A stretch of 64,000 nucleotides of DNA from Candidatus Pacearchaeota archaeon (GTDB lineage Archaea > Nanoarchaeota > Nanoarchaeia > Pacearchaeales > GW2011-AR1), in the NCBI GenBank assembly GCA_002690445.1, contig NZER01000347.1, positions 1 to 64,000 of the forward strand. Reading direction: 5' to 3'. The notes under the pieces are model-generated. The model saw only the letters and a list, made by a program, of their open reading frames with translations, did not search any database and was not told the origin of the DNA. Shown one piece after another: positions 27,063-35,356 of the stretch. Position 1 is the first letter of the stretch, and each line of letters begins with the position of its first letter. Both the position numbers and the translations under genes were made by a program.

Positions 27063-28172
27063 TTATGTTTTTAGTGGACGCCACCAATCTTCGTTTTCCT
27101 GATACCACTGAATTAACTGCGAGATTTCTTGTTCGAGATTTTGATGTTGGTATTGGAAACCGAGCATTGTTAATTTTTGATTTGTAATTGAGTATCTGAA
27201 ATCGTGGCCTTTTCTGTGAGGAATTTTTTCAATCATTTCTTCTCCATAATTAAAGTGGGTAAGGAGGGTGTTTGTCATTTCTATATTTGTTTTTTCTTTT
27301 TCTCCTGAGATGTTGTAGACTTCTCCGGGGGTTCCGTTTTGTGAGAGAAACCAGATTGCCCTGCAGTTGTCTTGGACATGGAGCCAGTCTCTTACATTTA
27401 GCCCGGGGTTTTCGTCAGACCACATTAGAGTGACTTTTTTATTGTCTATTAAGTTTGTGATAAACAATGGTAGGATTTTTTCTGGGAATTGGTAGGGGCC
27501 GTAATTGTTTGCGCTTCTTGTGATTATTACGGGGAGGTTGTGAGTTTTTGCATAAGACAATGCGACAAGTTCTGCTCCTGCCTTGCTGGAAGAATATGGG
27601 CTGCTCGGCTCTAAATTATCTTTTTCTGAAAATGACCCTTGTTTTATTGAACCGTAAACTTCATCTGTTGAAATTTGAACAAATAATTTTATATTGTTTT
27701 TTAATGAGGCATCAAGCAGGTTTGCTGTGCCTACGACATTTGTCAGGATAAAATCTTCTGAACTTTCAATGCTTCTGTCGACGTGGCTTTCTGCTGCGAA
27801 ATTGAAAATTATTTCTGGTTTTTCTGTTCTGAAAATCTTTTCTATAAATTTTTTATCTGAAATGTTCCCCCCTATAAATTTGTAATTTGGTTCTTTATCT
27901 AGTCCTGTGTGCTCTATGTTTTTTCCCTGCCCAGCGTAGGTTAAATTGTCGAGGTTAATTACAGATATGTCTTGTTCTATTTCAGGACTTGTTAAAAGAT
28001 ATTCGATGAAATTTGTTCCGATAAAACCTGAGCCACCGGTTACAAGGACTTTTAATCTGGGTCTTGTCTCAAAAATTGGCTGTTGCAGACTATTTTTTAA
28101 TTCTGCTATCTCGTCTCTTAGTGAGTCGATTTCTTTTTTTATTTCTTGGAAAGCTTGTTTTAGCGGGTCCAT
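27063..28172 (-). CDS. rmlB: dTDP-glucose 4,6-dehydratase-like enzyme with N-terminal coiled coil
   Basis: A 369-residue protein. Residues 1-32 (MDPLKQAFQEIKKEIDSLRD...) are a coiled coil that typical RmlB lacks. The SDR part then starts with VLVTGGSGFIGTNF. The dehydratase features are STDEVYG, SPYSSSKAGAE, the NNYGPYQFPEK loop and RDWLHVQDNCRA, all matching RmlB. It should make dTDP-4-keto-6-deoxyglucose from dTDP-glucose delivered by the RmlA domain at 21508. The ATG at 28172 is chosen because the longer frame (to 28217) overlaps the upstream gene, and the MDPLKQAF opening is shared with the protein at 49342. Confidence 0.87.
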   Translation of the reverse strand: MDPLKQAFQEIKKEIDSLRDEIAELKNSLQQPIFETRPRLKVLVTGGSGFIGTNFIEYLLTSPEIEQDISVINLDNLTYAGQGKNIEHTGLDKEPNYKFIGGNISDKKFIEKIFRTEKPEIIFNFAAESHVDRSIESSEDFILTNVVGTANLLDASLKNNIKLFVQISTDEVYGSIKQGSFSEKDNLEPSSPYSSSKAGAELVALSYAKTHNLPVIITRSANNYGPYQFPEKILPLFITNLIDNKKVTLMWSDENPGLNVRDWLHVQDNCRAIWFLSQNGTPGEVYNISGEKEKTNIEMTNTLLTHFNYGEEMIEKIPHRKGHDFRYSITNQKLTMLGFQYQHQNLEQEISQLIQWYQENEDWWRPLKT

Positions 28173-28185
28173 TTTAATTAAAATT

Positions 28186-29028
28186 TTAGGTGTCAAATGT
28201 CTTTGAAGATGTTGCACCTTTGATGTCTAGCCAATCTTTATTTTTTCTGACTCTTTCATTTAATCTCCAGATTTCTTCTAATAAATATGGGCGGTACATA
28301 TTTTCTCTGGCGAGGTAGATTAGGGCGTTTAAATCTTTTGGGAAACATTTCCCTCCGAATCCTAAATCGCCATCGTGCCCAGGGACATTGATGTTTTTTC
28401 CGATTCGCGAGTCCAGCAAAATTGTGTTTTTAACAGTCTCATAATCTACATTAAGCGCCTGGCAAATCTGGTAGAGCTCATTGGCTATTGCTGTCTGACC
28501 TATCAGCATTACATTTGCAGAATATTTTATCATTTCTGCGGTTTTTGTATCTACACTAATATATTCAGCATTTGGAAAAAGCGGCTTATACACAGATTCT
28601 AATTTTTCAAAATCTTCCTGCCTGTTTGCTCCGATAACTATTCTGTTAGTGTTCAACATATCTTTGATTGCAGATTCCTGTCTTAAGAATTCTGGATTAA
28701 AAACACAATGGAATGGGTATTTCTCTTCAAGTTTTTCTGTTGTTCCTGAGACTGCTGTTGAGCGGATTGCGATGAGGGGTTTATTTGTTTCAGATTGGAA
28801 AAGATTGTTGACCTTGCCCATAGAATCATGGATTGGGGAGTAGTCTATTTCGCCGTTTGATTTCATTGGTGTTGGGACGCAAATGAAAATTACTTCAGCT
28901 TGTTTTAACAGAGAGATATTTTGATATTCTTCTTTGTATTTGTCATAAGGTAAAATTTCGTGGTTTAATCCGAGGACTTGCGCTGTTGTTCCGCCCACAA
29001 ACCCCATCCCAATTATACCTATTTTCAT
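28186..29028 (-). CDS. UDP-glucose/GDP-mannose dehydrogenase-like, lacking C-terminal domain
   Basis: A 280-residue protein. GIIGMGFVGG is the NAD site, ICVPTPMKSNGEIDYSP and IRSTAVSGTTEKL are family motifs, NPEFLRQ follows, and the catalytic Cys228 lies in GFGGKCFPKD. Complete enzymes have 390-450 residues and a second Rossmann domain for the nucleotide of the UDP-sugar. Here the protein ends about 50 residues after the cysteine. It may be a truncated but active form, or work with another subunit. It is upstream of the RmlB-like gene, 13 bases apart, in one operon. Confidence 0.83.
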   Translation of the reverse strand: MKIGIIGMGFVGGTTAQVLGLNHEILPYDKYKEEYQNISLLKQAEVIFICVPTPMKSNGEIDYSPIHDSMGKVNNLFQSETNKPLIAIRSTAVSGTTEKLEEKYPFHCVFNPEFLRQESAIKDMLNTNRIVIGANRQEDFEKLESVYKPLFPNAEYISVDTKTAEMIKYSANVMLIGQTAIANELYQICQALNVDYETVKNTILLDSRIGKNINVPGHDGDLGFGGKCFPKDLNALIYLARENMYRPYLLEEIWRLNERVRKNKDWLDIKGATSSKTFDT

Positions 29029-29139
29029 GATTTTATAGTCCTAATTTTATTTAAAAGTATTTATGTGAATCATTATATATTATAGAAGTATGTTCTTGGG
29101 TATACAAATATTTAAAAAAACTTGGGGGATTTTTTAGTT

Positions 29140-29982
29140 ATGCAGATAGTTTTAACTGGGCATAAAGGTCTTATTGGGAGTTATTTAAAAAAGAGACTTG
29201 AAGCAGAGGAGCATAATATAGTTGTGTCGATAGATAAGCGGGCGGGTTCTGATTTGAATTTTTTAGAAAATTTGGATTTGCATGGGAAAGTTGATTTGGT
29301 TATTCATGCTGCTGCTCATTGCAAAATAAACCAATCAGTTGAAGACCCCTTGACAACTTATGAAAATAATGTTAGCGGGACATTTAAGGTTTTGGAATTT
29401 TGCAGGAAAAATAAGGTTCCGAAGATAATTTTTTTCTCTTCTTCGCGAATTTTGAGCCCGGAGAAAAATCCTTATACAGCGTCTAAAATTTATGGGGAGG
29501 AGCTTTGTAAGGCTTATTCTCAGTGTTACGGGATTGAGTATATTATTATTCGGCCTTCTACTGTTTACGGGCCTTTTTGGGATTTGGCAAAAAGATTGAT
29601 GCATATTTTTATTGTTAATGCTTTGACTAATAAGGATATAGAAATTTATGGGAATCCTGAAACAAAAACATTGGATTTTACTTATATTGATGATTTTATT
29701 GATGGGGTGATGCTGGCTTTGAAAAATCCTGGGTGGAATAAGGAGTATGATCTCAGCGGGAATGAGGAGCAGAACCTTTTGGAATTGGCTCAATTTATTA
29801 TTGCGCAGACTAAAAGCAGGAGTAAAATTCTTATAAAGGGTGAGGAGGTTGCGCAACCGCAAAAAGTGAGTGTTGATATTTCGGCGATTGCGAAGTTAGG
29901 GTATACTCCTAAGGTGCTATTAAGAGAGGGTGTTGTGAAAACAATTGAATGGTATCGGGATTATTTGAAGGACAAAGATTAG
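29140..29982 (+). CDS. NAD-dependent sugar epimerase/reductase (SDR)
   Basis: A 280-residue SDR starting MQIVLTGHKGLIGSYL. The cofactor motif TGHKGLIG is a variant of TGxxGxxG; FFSSSRILS holds the catalytic Ser and NPYTASKIYGEE the Tyr/Lys pair. RPSTVYGPFWD is the substrate loop. It resembles UDP-glucose 4-epimerase relatives. A TATA-like ATATTTAAAA ends about 25 bases before the ATG at 29140. Its stop overlaps that of the convergent SecD gene by 4 bases. Confidence 0.82.
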   Translation: MQIVLTGHKGLIGSYLKKRLEAEEHNIVVSIDKRAGSDLNFLENLDLHGKVDLVIHAAAHCKINQSVEDPLTTYENNVSGTFKVLEFCRKNKVPKIIFFSSSRILSPEKNPYTASKIYGEELCKAYSQCYGIEYIIIRPSTVYGPFWDLAKRLMHIFIVNALTNKDIEIYGNPETKTLDFTYIDDFIDGVMLALKNPGWNKEYDLSGNEEQNLLELAQFIIAQTKSRSKILIKGEEVAQPQKVSVDISAIAKLGYTPKVLLREGVVKTIEWYRDYLKDKD

Positions 29983-31637
29983 TCGCTTTCTAATTGGCTT
30001 GCGATGTCTGCGAAAGCTGGACGTGAGATTAGAACGCCTGTTGTGATACCGATTAATGTTGTTACTGCGAAACCTTTTAGCAAGCCTGCTGAGGCTGCGC
30101 CGATTCCCATGAAACCTAAGAAACCTGTTAAGGGTATTAGGGCGACGAATGTTGTTGTGAATGCAGTTACAATTATGAATAATGCTTTTTTGATTCTTTG
30201 TTTTATAGATTCATTTTTATCTTGTGCTTCGTCTAAGATAACCAGCTGGGAGTCAATTCCTGTTCCGATTGCTGCGATGATTCCTGCAATTGAAGGGAGG
30301 TCGAGATTCCAGTTGATTAAAGTTGCAACTCCGAGAATGATTAGAACTTCTGATAGGGAAACTGTAATTAGGGCTATTGATGCTTTTATTTTTCTGTATC
30401 TTATAAAAACAATTAGAGAGACAGCGATGACTGCGAACAAGCCGGCGAGGAGGGTTTGTTTTGTGAATTGCTCGCCTAATCTTGGTGAGATTCTGTCGAT
30501 TTTTACTATTTCTAATTTGTATGGGAGGGAGCCAGTGATTAAAATTGTCTGGAGTTTTTTCATTTCTGCTTTTGTGTTGTCTATTGCTTCTTTTCTTGTT
30601 ATTCCTATTTCTGAACCTGAGATTTGAATTTGGGTTGCTACATTTCCTTTTAGGTCGGAGCCGATATTTAGTGAGGATGTTTTGAGGCTGTCTATGTAAA
30701 AGTCAATTGTCTGGTTTAGGTAAGACCCGTTAAGGGAAAGTTGGTCTGTTATGTCTGCGTGGCGCTGAGCTGCTTGTTCACTTAGGAAAATTACGAATTG
30801 AAAGTTGCATGCTTCTTGCTGGTTTTCGAGAGGGAAACACTCGCTAATTATTGCGTCCTGCCCTGTTCTGCCTACGTGGGTGATATCTTCGTCTCCGCCA
30901 GTAAAAACTGTCTGGTTTCCGATTTTAGCTTCGAATTTTCCTTGCTGTGCGATCAGATTTTCTAAATCTTCTGGAGACGAACCTGCAATTTCCACGCCCA
31001 TTAATTTTTCTCCTGTAGACTGTGTGACTTTGAAAAATTTGACGTCGCTTAAACCATAAATGTTTAATCTTTGTTCTGACACAGAAATGAGGTCATTTAA
31101 CTGTCCTTCTGTAAGCGAGACGTCAGCTTTTACAAGTGCGCGGGCGCCTCCTTGAAGATCTAAGCCAGTTTTTATTCGTGTGCTGGGAATTTCTTTTACA
31201 ACTATGTGGTTAATTATCTCTGGAGAAAATAAGCTGACAATGTCAGTTGTTTTTGTTATTATTTCTAATTTTGCTTTTTCATTTGGAATTGAATTAGTTT
31301 CTAATGTTTCTGTTTCATTTAGGGTTGAATTAGTTTCTAATGTTTCTGTTTCATTTAGGGTTGAATTAGTTTCTAATGTTTCTGTTTTTTCTGGAATTGA
31401 ATTTGCAAAAGACTCCATTGCACTTGTGTAGTCTTGGAAAGTTTCTATATCTTGGTCATTAATTTTTGTGATGATCATTCCTTGTCTTAATCCTTCTTGG
31501 AAAATTGTTGTATTTTTTTCAACTGATGTGACTACAACTCCTTTTTCTAGGAAAATTGGAGGCAGCGAAAAAATAGAGATTAAGGAAAGGCCGACTACGG
31601 CAATTAAGAGCCAGATTTTGAAAGTTATTTTTGCCAT
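29979..31637 (-). CDS. secD: Protein-export membrane protein SecD
   Basis: A 552-residue subunit of the archaeal SecDF complex, which helps translocation through SecYE. TRIKTGLDLQGGARALV is the SecD signature, and the C-terminal half has the five clustered membrane helices, including IIAAIGTGIDSQLVILDE, the conserved D4/D5-type motif. The external loop near residues 80-125 contains a 12-residue tandem repeat (NSTLNETETLET) in two full and one partial copy, encoded by a 36-base repeat. The start at 31637 overlaps the SecF stop codon by one base (TAATG), so SecF is made first and SecD is coupled. Confidence 0.92.
   Translation of the reverse strand: MAKITFKIWLLIAVVGLSLISIFSLPPIFLEKGVVVTSVEKNTTIFQEGLRQGMIITKINDQDIETFQDYTSAMESFANSIPEKTETLETNSTLNETETLETNSTLNETETLETNSIPNEKAKLEIITKTTDIVSLFSPEIINHIVVKEIPSTRIKTGLDLQGGARALVKADVSLTEGQLNDLISVSEQRLNIYGLSDVKFFKVTQSTGEKLMGVEIAGSSPEDLENLIAQQGKFEAKIGNQTVFTGGDEDITHVGRTGQDAIISECFPLENQQEACNFQFVIFLSEQAAQRHADITDQLSLNGSYLNQTIDFYIDSLKTSSLNIGSDLKGNVATQIQISGSEIGITRKEAIDNTKAEMKKLQTILITGSLPYKLEIVKIDRISPRLGEQFTKQTLLAGLFAVIAVSLIVFIRYRKIKASIALITVSLSEVLIILGVATLINWNLDLPSIAGIIAAIGTGIDSQLVILDEAQDKNESIKQRIKKALFIIVTAFTTTFVALIPLTGFLGFMGIGAASAGLLKGFAVTTLIGITTGVLISRPAFADIASQLESD
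31291..31390 (-). repeat. 36-base tandem repeat within secD
   Basis: Two exact 36-base units (31291-31326 and 31327-31362) and a partial third. They encode a 12-residue repeat rich in Thr, Asn and Glu, in the extracytoplasmic loop of SecD. Confidence 0.85.
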
Positions 31638-32695
31638 TACTCTCGAGCTTGGGATTCTGTGAACCATTTAATTATTGATGCGTTTGTTATCCATGTGTTA
31701 AATAGGTCAAAGCCAAGACCGATTAGGAGGATGATGAAAATTTGATTTAGAAGTGTGGAGAATGAGTAGATTGCTATTAGGGCGGCTATAATTGCGATGA
31801 TTGAGGTGAGTGTCATTGTTGTTCCGGTTTTGAATGCGCGGTAGAGTGCTGCGTTGATGCTTTCTCTTCTTTTTAGTAATCTTGTTGTAAGCAAGATGTC
31901 GGTGTCAACTGAGTAACCAATTAACATTAGAAAAGCTACAATGCCGGCTGCTGAAATTTTCATGCCGAGTAAGTTGACAAGGGCCACTGTCATTGTGATG
32001 TCTGCAAACGCTGAGAGCATAACTGCGAAGGCAGGGACGGAATTTTTTACATAAATGTAAATTAACAAACTGGATATTGCTGCGAGGATAATTATGGATA
32101 AGATTATATTAATGCTAAAGAAAATCAAGCCCATGAAAAATCCGAGGAAGATGTTTAGGACAACTGTGTAGAATTTTATTTTTTTGCCTTTTGCAAAGAT
32201 TAGAAAGACGACTGCTGCCATCCAGAAAAACGCGAGAAGAACTGCGACAACAAGCTGTTTGTAAAAATCCTGTCCTAAACTTGATGAGGTGCTTTCTTTG
32301 CTTGAATTTTCAGATGTTAGTTTTTCTCCGAGGATTTCTTCGAGGGCATTTTCTAATTCTTCTGTATGCTGTTCTGGAACTGTGATTACTATTTGGATTT
32401 GTTTGCCTGAATTATCTGAGATTACGCGGATGGAAAAATCTTCTAAAGATTCTGATAGCTGGGTTTCAATTTCATCTGCAGAAGTGTCAGTGAAAAGTGA
32501 GATGGTTGTTCCGCCGGTTAGTGATACATCTTTGTTAATTATGTCGCCTGTTTGCGCGTAGAAATAAAAAATATAAATCAGTGACAGGGCGAGAAGTACT
32601 GCTGGGATGATTAGGAGTTTTTTATAGTTTTTATTGTATATTTTTTCAAATTTTGATTTTTCTGGCTCTTGGTTTTCTTGGTTTTCTTGTTCCAT
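31637..32695 (-). CDS. secF: Protein-export membrane protein SecF
   Basis: A 352-residue membrane protein. An N-terminal helix (LLIIPAVLLALSLIYIFYF) is followed by the SLTGGTTISLF stretch typical of SecF, a periplasmic-side domain, and five C-terminal helices with LIGYSVDTDILLTTRLLKR, the SecF signature. Together with SecD it uses the membrane potential to pull exported proteins. A run of hydrophobic residues around 145-200 suggests the helices are complete. The first 20 residues are very acidic and Glu/Gln-rich. Upstream lies a tRNA-Gly gene on the same strand. Confidence 0.92.
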   Translation of the reverse strand: MEQENQENQEPEKSKFEKIYNKNYKKLLIIPAVLLALSLIYIFYFYAQTGDIINKDVSLTGGTTISLFTDTSADEIETQLSESLEDFSIRVISDNSGKQIQIVITVPEQHTEELENALEEILGEKLTSENSSKESTSSSLGQDFYKQLVVAVLLAFFWMAAVVFLIFAKGKKIKFYTVVLNIFLGFFMGLIFFSINIILSIIILAAISSLLIYIYVKNSVPAFAVMLSAFADITMTVALVNLLGMKISAAGIVAFLMLIGYSVDTDILLTTRLLKRRESINAALYRAFKTGTTMTLTSIIAIIAALIAIYSFSTLLNQIFIILLIGLGFDLFNTWITNASIIKWFTESQARE

Positions 32696-32720
32696 TTTTT
32701 TGTTTTGTTGAGTTTGATTA

Positions 32721-32792
32721 TGCGCGGGCTGGGATTTGAACCCAGGTCACAAGCTTGGAAGGCTCGGATTCTACCACTGAACTACCCACGCA
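32721..32792 (-). tRNA. tRNA-Gly (TCC)
   Basis: A 72-base cloverleaf on the minus strand: acceptor TGCGTGG pairs with CCGCGCA with one wobble, anticodon stem CGAGC/GCTTG encloses CTTCCAA, giving anticodon TCC, and the T arm has GGTTCAAATCC. The CCA end is not encoded. Confidence 0.9.
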
Positions 32793-32831
32793 TGATTTGG
32801 ATAATGATAAGGGGTTTTTAAGTTTAATTAG

Positions 32832-32849
32832 CGCCCTTAGTAGGATTTG
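32832..32849 (-). repeat. Duplicate of the tRNA-Arg 3' end
   Basis: CGCCCTTAGTAGGATTTG matches the 3' end of the tRNA-Arg gene (32923-32940) with one mismatch in 18. The two copies are 73 bases apart in direct orientation, downstream of the tRNA. It could be an attachment-site scar or a degraded tandem tRNA copy. Confidence 0.5.
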
Positions 32850-32922
32850 GCGGCGCGAACAAGTCGCTTGCTCGTCAAAGCAATCTTTGATTCTTCAACG
32901 AAACCACTGGTTCAAATCCATA

Positions 32923-32996
32923 CGCCCTTGGTAGGATTTGAACCTACGACTTCTTCCTTAGGAGGGAAGCGCTCTATCCAGCTGAGCTACAAGGGC
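32923..32996 (-). tRNA. tRNA-Arg (CCT)
   Basis: A 74-base cloverleaf on the minus strand: acceptor GCCCTTG/CAAGGGC, D stem GCTC/GAGC, anticodon stem CTTCC/GGAAG with loop CTCCTAA (anticodon CCT), T stem GTAGG/CCTAC. No encoded CCA and no intron. Confidence 0.93.
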
Positions 32997-33000
32997 ATTA

Positions 33001-33120
33001 TGAGGGAAGGAGGATTCGAACCCCCGTAGGCACTAAGCCAACAGATTACTCAGCAAACCGAATCGAAGATTCGGCAACATCGCTTGAGTCTGCCCCGTTT
33101 GACCGCTCCGGCATTCCCTC
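33001..33120 (-). tRNA. tRNA-Leu (CAA) with intron
   Basis: A class II tRNA on the minus strand: acceptor GAGGGAA/TTCCCTC, long variable arm, T arm GGGGGTTCGAATCCTCC. The anticodon loop reads CTCAAG, then a 36-base intron (33047-33082), then A, so the intron is at the canonical 37/38 position. The intron carries a strong internal hairpin (CCGAATC/GATTCGG). The exons are nearly the same as the intronless tRNA-Leu at 42707 outside the anticodon arm. Confidence 0.9.
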
Positions 33121-33152
33121 ACAAAATTAAATATAGAAAGCTATTTTTAAGT

Positions 33153-33638
33153 TTATCTTCTTTGTCTTCTGAACATTTGAAAAGCTGGAATTGACCAAAG
33201 AACATATGCGAAAGTTGATGGTTCTGGTATAACATTAAAAGAATACTCTATATAGTTATTTGTCATGTTATCATCGCTTATGATAATATCTGATGAAAAA
33301 ACAAAACTGCCTGGGGGGATGTCAAAAGTTGTTTGATTTTGAGAATTATCTCCTGGAGAAAGGTCAAGTGAAAATTGTCTCTGGGAGTTCGCTGGATCAT
33401 TGAGTGAGTGGATTACATCTGAAGAAAGTTGTATATCTCCAAAATTTTTTATTTTAGTATAAAAAGTTGCTATTCCTTCTTCTAAATCTCCTGTAACCCA
33501 TACATTATCCTGCTTTACTTTTACTCCGTAAGGTGCAAAGGAAAAATCTTTTCTGTGCCCCAAATCACTACCTGAGGCTGCAACTGCATAAGAACCTAGT
33601 ATAACAGGAACTAATCCTGCAACTATCCCTCTTTTCAT
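33153..33638 (-). CDS. Secreted protein with PEP-CTERM-like sorting tail
   Basis: A 161-residue exported protein. The N-terminus (MKRGIVAGLVPVILGSYAVA) is a signal peptide with a likely cleavage near residue 21-23. The body is a beta-rich domain with two regularly spaced segments and no cysteine. The C-terminus reads IPEPST (137-142), then a hydrophobic stretch AYVLWSIPAFQMF, then RRQRR. This is the layout of bacterial PEP-CTERM sorting signals, processed by exosortase. A TATA box on the minus strand (about 33659-33667) precedes the ATG by about 25 bases. No exosortase is visible in the window. Confidence 0.7.
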   Translation of the reverse strand: MKRGIVAGLVPVILGSYAVAASGSDLGHRKDFSFAPYGVKVKQDNVWVTGDLEEGIATFYTKIKNFGDIQLSSDVIHSLNDPANSQRQFSLDLSPGDNSQNQTTFDIPPGSFVFSSDIIISDDNMTNNYIEYSFNVIPEPSTFAYVLWSIPAFQMFRRQRR

Positions 33639-33705
33639 ATCTTTTTCTGGTGATTATAGTTTATAAATTTGTTGTTATTGATGCGTGTTGAGTGTATAGC
33701 CAACA

Positions 33706-33715
33706 GACATATGTC
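33706..33715. promoter_or_regulatory. Palindrome GACATATGTC, possible operator
   Basis: A perfect 10-base palindrome about 40 bases upstream of the TATA box of the secreted-protein gene. The same ten bases recur at 33816-33825 in the same gap. Confidence 0.4.
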
Positions 33716-33813
33716 CTAAGTAAAACAGAAAATCAAAAGATAAATAACTCTCGCAAAAAAAAGGCGGAGCTCGAGCTGAAATAGAGTTTGATTTTAGTAA
33801 GTTATTTTAGGGA

Positions 33814-33827
33814 GTGACATATGTCAC
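33814..33827. promoter_or_regulatory. Palindrome GTGACATATGTCAC, possible operator
   Basis: A perfect 14-base palindrome about 33 bases upstream of the TATA box (TTTATAAAAC, about 33860-33869) of the 5S rRNA gene. Its centre is identical to the palindrome at 33706. Confidence 0.4.
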
Positions 33828-33887
33828 CTGCGCGTACATTTAATTTTAAAATAGTTAAGTTTATAAAACAAAACTTGGTGTTATTTT

Positions 33888-33999
<112 letters not shown>

Positions 34000-34010
34000 T
34001 ATATTCTAAT

Positions 34011-34027
34011 ACAACAATATTTATAAA
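34011..34027 (+). promoter_or_regulatory. Promoter of the small gene at 34049
   Basis: ACAACAATATTTATAAA, ending 21 bases before the ATG at 34049. Confidence 0.7.
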
Positions 34028-34048
34028 AAGTGTTTTCTTGTTTGGTTT

Positions 34049-34321
34049 ATGGCAGATGACTATATTTATGGTCTTGCAATATTCGCGTCTGTGCAGATTC
34101 CTTTTTACGTATTTTCTTTGGCAAGGAGTGCACTGACCGGGCTAAAAGCACGACATGCGTTTAAAATGATTTCATTAGGCGATAATCCTAGAACATATCG
34201 GTGGGATATTGATGATGCACGGATTGACCCTATTGCACGGCTTATTGTTGGGGGAAAAAGATTGGATGCTCGTTCTCGAGCTACAGAAGAAGGAATTGAT
34301 AGGGAAATGCTTAGACGATGA
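34049..34321 (+). CDS. Hypothetical 90-residue protein with N-terminal membrane helix
   Basis: One hydrophobic segment (YIYGLAIFASVQIPFYVFSL) anchors the N-terminus, followed by a charged cytoplasmic-like tail rich in Arg and Asp. No known family. The strong promoter and a clean leaderless start support it as a real gene. It is convergent with rpo10. Confidence 0.6.
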   Translation: MADDYIYGLAIFASVQIPFYVFSLARSALTGLKARHAFKMISLGDNPRTYRWDIDDARIDPIARLIVGGKRLDARSRATEEGIDREMLRR

Positions 34322-34328
34322 TAAATTA

Positions 34329-34526
34329 TTAGAACTTCTTAAACTTATTAACAAGCTCTAAGGTATCTGTCTGACCTAAGAAGACTGCTCTGCAGCAATA
34401 TCTTTCTACGCTGAGCTCGTTGAGAACCTTTTCTGCAGGTTCGCCTGCTTTTGTTTTGTCTTTGAAATCTTGCCATAAATGGGCAATGGGTTTGCCGCAG
34501 CTAAAACATCTTATTGGGATTATCAT
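34329..34526 (-). CDS. rpo10: RNA polymerase subunit Rpo10 (RpoN)
   Basis: A 65-residue zinc-binding subunit. MIIPIRCFSCGKPIAHLW is the family's hallmark N-terminus with the CxxC pair, and RYCCRAVFLG supplies the second cysteine pair. It sits at the Rpo3/Rpo11 platform that nucleates archaeal RNA polymerase assembly. In many archaea it follows uS9 in the ribosomal operon; here it is separate, about 9 kb upstream of that operon, next to a small membrane protein. The length is usual for the family. Confidence 0.95.
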   Translation of the reverse strand: MIIPIRCFSCGKPIAHLWQDFKDKTKAGEPAEKVLNELSVERYCCRAVFLGQTDTLELVNKFKKF

Positions 34527-34576
34527 ACCTAAACAACCTGCAATGCATTTTTAAAGGTTTTGATATGCTATATAAT

Positions 34577-35356
34577 ATGAAAAAAGGGGAAGAAGCACTT
34601 ATTCAACTTAAGGATGTTTCTAAATACTATCACATGGGGGACAATGTTGTGAAAGCTGTAGATGGTGTTGATATTTCTATTTCAAAGGGTGATTTTGTTG
34701 CGATTATGGGGCCTTCTGGTTCTGGGAAATCAACTGCAATGAATCTTGTTGGAAGTTTGGATATTCCGAGCAAGGGAAAAATTTTTTTAGATGGGGAAGA
34801 TATTTCGCAAATGGATGAATCTGACTTGGCACAGGTTCGCGGTAAAAAAATCGGATTTATTTTTCAGAATTTTAATTTGATTCCTAATCTGACTGTTAAG
34901 GAGAATGTTATGCTGCCGATGATGTTTCAGGGGCTGGATAGTTTTGAAAGAGCTAAAATTGCTGAAGAGCTTTTAGAAAAAGTTGAGTTAGATGATAGGA
35001 TGGATCACTATCCGAACCAGATTTCTGGTGGGCAGATGCAGAGAGTTGCGATTGCTCGGGCGCTGGCCAATGATCCTGATGTTATTTTGGCTGATGAACC
35101 AACTGGGAATTTGGATACTAAAACTGGGGAAAAGGTAATGGCTTTTTTGAAAAAACTGAATCAGGAAGGGAAGACAATTATTATGGTCACTCATGAGCCA
35201 GAACTTGCAGAAGCTTATGCTCGGCGGGTTTTTTGGTTAAAGGACGGGAAGGTTGAAAAAGTAACTCAGAAAAAAAATGGATTTAATGTAGCAAAATTAG
35301 AAAAGCAATTGTTTAAGAAAGATAAAAAGAAGTCTAAAAAGAAGAGGGGGAAGTAG
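34577..35356 (+). CDS. ABC transporter ATP-binding protein, MacB/LolD type
   Basis: A 259-residue ATPase. Walker A is GPSGSGKST, the Q loop lies in [10 protein letters not shown], the signature is [15 protein letters not shown], Walker B is [12 protein letters not shown], and the H loop is MVTHEP. The PTGNLD and short length are typical of MacB/LolD/FtsE ATPases. A Lys-rich tail of about 25 residues follows. The ATG at 34577 is chosen because a TATA box (TTTTTAAAGG, about 34547-34556) ends 21 bases before it. It powers the two permeases that follow directly; the substrate may be a peptide, lipoprotein or lipid. Confidence 0.92.
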   Translation: MKKGEEALIQLKDVSKYYHMGDNVVKAVDGVDISISKGDFVAIMGPSGSGKSTAMNLVGSLDIPSKGKIFLDGEDISQMDESDLAQVRGKKIGFIFQNFNLIPNLTVKENVMLPMMFQGLDSFERAKIAEELLEKVELDDRMDHYPNQISGGQMQRVAIARALANDPDVILADEPTGNLDTKTGEKVMAFLKKLNQEGKTIIMVTHEPELAEAYARRVFWLKDGKVEKVTQKKNGFNVAKLEKQLFKKDKKKSKKKRGK

